Source: Ifrita kowaldi (taxonomy: Eukaryota > Chordata > Aves > Passeriformes > Cinclosomatidae). From it: 64,000 bases of DNA. Every line of letters starts with the position of its first letter. Position 1 is the stretch's first letter. The notes beneath the pieces are model-generated. The model ran no database searches, was not told the DNA's origin, and was given only the letters and a program-made list of their open reading frames with translations. This document shows, piece by piece, positions 61,849-64,000 of the stretch. The translations under genes and the position numbers were made by a program. The stretch spans positions 1,010,841 to 1,074,840 of the forward strand of contig VZRS01000247.1 of the NCBI GenBank assembly GCA_013398055.1. The letters run 5' to 3'.

Positions 61849-62155
61849 AAGGGAGCCTACAAGAAAGATGGAGTGGGAATATTTACAAGGGCCCATAGTG
61901 ACAGAACAAAGTCTTCAAACTGAAGTAGAGTAGGTTTAGATCAGATAATAGGAAGAAATTATTTTCTGTGAAGGTGGTGTGGTACTGCAACAGGCTGCCC
62001 AGAGAAGCTGGAGATACCCCACCCCAGAAGCGTTCAAGACTAGGCTGGATGGAGGAAACCTGGTCTAGTGGAAGGTGCCCCTGCCCATGGCAGGAGGGTT
62101 GGAAGTAGATGATCGTTATGGGCCCTTCCAACCCAAACCATTCTATAATTCTAAA
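61849..62155 (+). mobile_element. CR1 LINE, 3' end fragment
   Basis: Plus-strand CR1 3' end: GGGAGCCTACAAGAAAGATG, GAGTAGGTTTAGATCAGATA, ATAGGAAGAAATTATTTTCT, CAACAGGCTGCCCAGAGAAG, GTTCAAGACTAGGCTGGATG, CTGGTCTAGTGGAAGGTGCC, CCATGGCAGGAGGGTTGGAA, GGCCCTTCCAACCCAAACC and the terminal ATTCTATAATTCTA tail. It is a 307-bp 5'-truncated copy with a broken frame. Confidence 0.93.
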
Positions 62156-64000
62156 TAAACAGAATTAGCCATAGAATGCCTTCTTCAGTAAAACTGATGA
62201 ATGTGGTCTGCAGCAAATAATTAATAGAAAATAAAAAATGGTTTGATCAGGAGAAACCTCTGCTGACTGAGTATATTGTTTCCTATTTTCTTTTCTGAAA
62301 ACATCTTCACCTCTACAATAAGTATGGAAGACAATACAACTTAGAATTTATCTTTTAAGGCATAGGTGAAACTGAAGACTAAAAGATGTTCTGCTACACA
62401 GAAGATACTTTATGTAGCATTCTTCATTGACTGCTGCTCATGGATAAACATAAAAGGTGATTTTACAAACTATGTCACTACCTGGAATTGACCATAACAG
62501 AGAGAACTGATCATCAGAATTGAACCCAAACAGTGTTTCATCACCTGTAACCTGATGGCTCTGATGATTCCAGTGCTGTGTTTGGGAGCAGATGAACTGA
62601 ACTCATATCAACAAATATAAATATCAGTAGTGTCTCAGTAAGTCAAATGAAGGTGCTCCTTTTGTCTGAAATCAAGAAATAGCCATTCAGAGAGTGATTC
62701 ATCTCATTCTGCAGTACATGACTAAAACAAAGCAGGTGAAAACTGCTCTAACACCCCCTGTTTCTTTCTGTGGACTGTAAAAGGAGATTGTGGGTGATTA
62801 GGTCAGGTGGCTGCTTCAAAGTACCTAAGACTTGGAATGATTAAGATAAGCAAAAGGTCTATTATAGCAATGTGAGGCACAGTACCTTTTTTTATAAGCT
62901 TTTTCAACTCTTCATTGGAATTTGATGATGTTTCAAAAAAGCAGTTTCTTATTGTAGTCATAATTGTAGGCAATTAATCTACTATGCATAAGCTGAATAA
63001 ATATTATCTTGATACCATTTGCTGCCTTTTTTTTTGAAAAAAAGAGACCTCCTGATTAGCCTATAAAAATAATTCCGTTCAGCAACATTTCAAAACTGCA
63101 ACACAACTGATATTTCATGATCAAGATGCATGAAATAGAAAGAAAGGTTAAAAAGGTAAATACCTGATTACAAGGAATTAGTTTTAGCCTTTGTTTCCGA
63201 TTCCTTGACACTTCCCATGATTTCCCTTGTATACACTTACAGCGCTCTTAGGAATGTGGAGGAGTCTTGCTATGAAAGGGTAAGTGTATAATTACAAAAG
63301 AGAAAAAAAAATTACTGTGCTCACGAGGTGAAATGATATTACGATGTGTTACAAATTTACGTTAAAATTCATTGCTTATGCCCAGAGCAAATGATCTGTA
63401 CCTACTGAGTGGTCCCACCACAGGTCCACTATGTTGGTCGATAGCTGTGGGAGGCTATTCCTGTGGTACACACCGATCTTATTAACATCATACAAAGGCG
63501 GGTAAAAATTTGGTGATTCCCTGTAAACAAAAATAGTTCTAAAGTATAGTCAATAGTGTAGAAGAGAGAATAAAAACAAAAAATAACAAATAAATAAATT
63601 TTAAAAAATACTAAAAAAAAACCCAAATCAAAAGTGTCCCTGAACTTGGGAAAAGGTTCAGCAACAGAACAAGAATATCAGAGAATTCTTATATTATCTC
63701 TGCTTCACATTTGGTAATGAGGTAATAAAATTTATGTAGTCATTATGAGAATGCATGCTAAAGACAGGCATTTTAATTTCTGCATAAGCAATACGCATAA
63801 AATTTTTCACAAATACAGCTATAATTTAGAATAACAATTAGAATACATTAAAGTCCTTTTGATTGTTTTTTCCTCTTATTTTTTCATCTTAATTAATGTA
63901 ATACAAAAGGAGATTTTAAGCTCTGGTTAATTTGTTTTTGTCGGACTAAGGCACTTGTGCAAGCTTCTTATTGCATAAAAATGTGAGGGGGAGGTGAATT
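62156..64000. other. Intron 3, right end of window
   Basis: AT-rich DNA with A-rich runs near 63301 and 63612. No exon of KLHL1 and no other gene was recognised. Confidence 0.55.

Larger units (their letters stand above)
50890..64000 (+). other. KLHL1: KLHL1 intron 3, 5' part
   Basis: The intron begins with GTATTG directly after the exon ending in YAYTG-type BTB sequence and runs off the window. The next KLHL1 exon, expected to encode the end of the BTB domain, is not found up to 64000. About 1.27 kb of its length is probably an assembly duplication (52663-55199). It contains two CR1 fragments, listed separately. Confidence 0.85.

Noticed and set aside
1..64000. tRNA, rRNA, CRISPR or operon-like structures
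   Set aside because: I looked for tRNA cloverleaf landmarks, regularly spaced repeats and closely packed genes and found none; the window is vertebrate intron.

Overview
The window is a piece of a bird genome lying inside one large gene. Eight fragments of the avian CR1 LINE, some ending in the typical octamer-like tail around ATTCTATG, together with bird-type endogenous retrovirus LTR pieces, point to a bird, probably a neoavian. The species cannot be named from the sequence alone. The window is AT-rich, has no CpG island and carries no prokaryotic features.

Only two real protein-coding segments were found, both on the + strand and both belonging to KLHL1 (kelch-like 1). The exon at 37858-38040 and the exon at 50753-50889 encode the start of the BTB/POZ domain and join in frame. 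The first exon (N-terminal region) should lie to the left of the window. The remaining BTB, BACK and Kelch-repeat exons should lie to the right. The rest is intron: at least 37.9 kb of intron 1, 12.7 kb of intron 2 and at least 13.1 kb of intron 3 (exon numbers are provisional).

Layout: 1-13116 is intron without recognisable repeats apart from a 676-base gap. 13117-32947 carries a CR1 3' end, two tiny CR1 tails, an LTR 3' fragment near 19.4 kb, and a cluster at 28-33 kb with a 195-bp duplicated unit and two LTR copies of one family in opposite orientation. 32948-37857 is plain intron leading to the first KLHL1 exon. Intron 2 holds three CR1 copies (one split by a foreign insert) and a 381-bp direct duplication around a single N. 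Intron 3 holds a perfect-looking 1268-bp direct duplication around another single N, then two more CR1 copies.

The two duplications joined by a single N are most simply assembly errors (overlapping contig ends that were not merged), so both introns are probably overstated in length. Almost all open reading frames in the window are chance frames or transposon remnants. I did not find a new biological system here. The most useful observations are the KLHL1 exons, the two false duplications, the LTR with a probable target-site duplication, and several small repeat structures.
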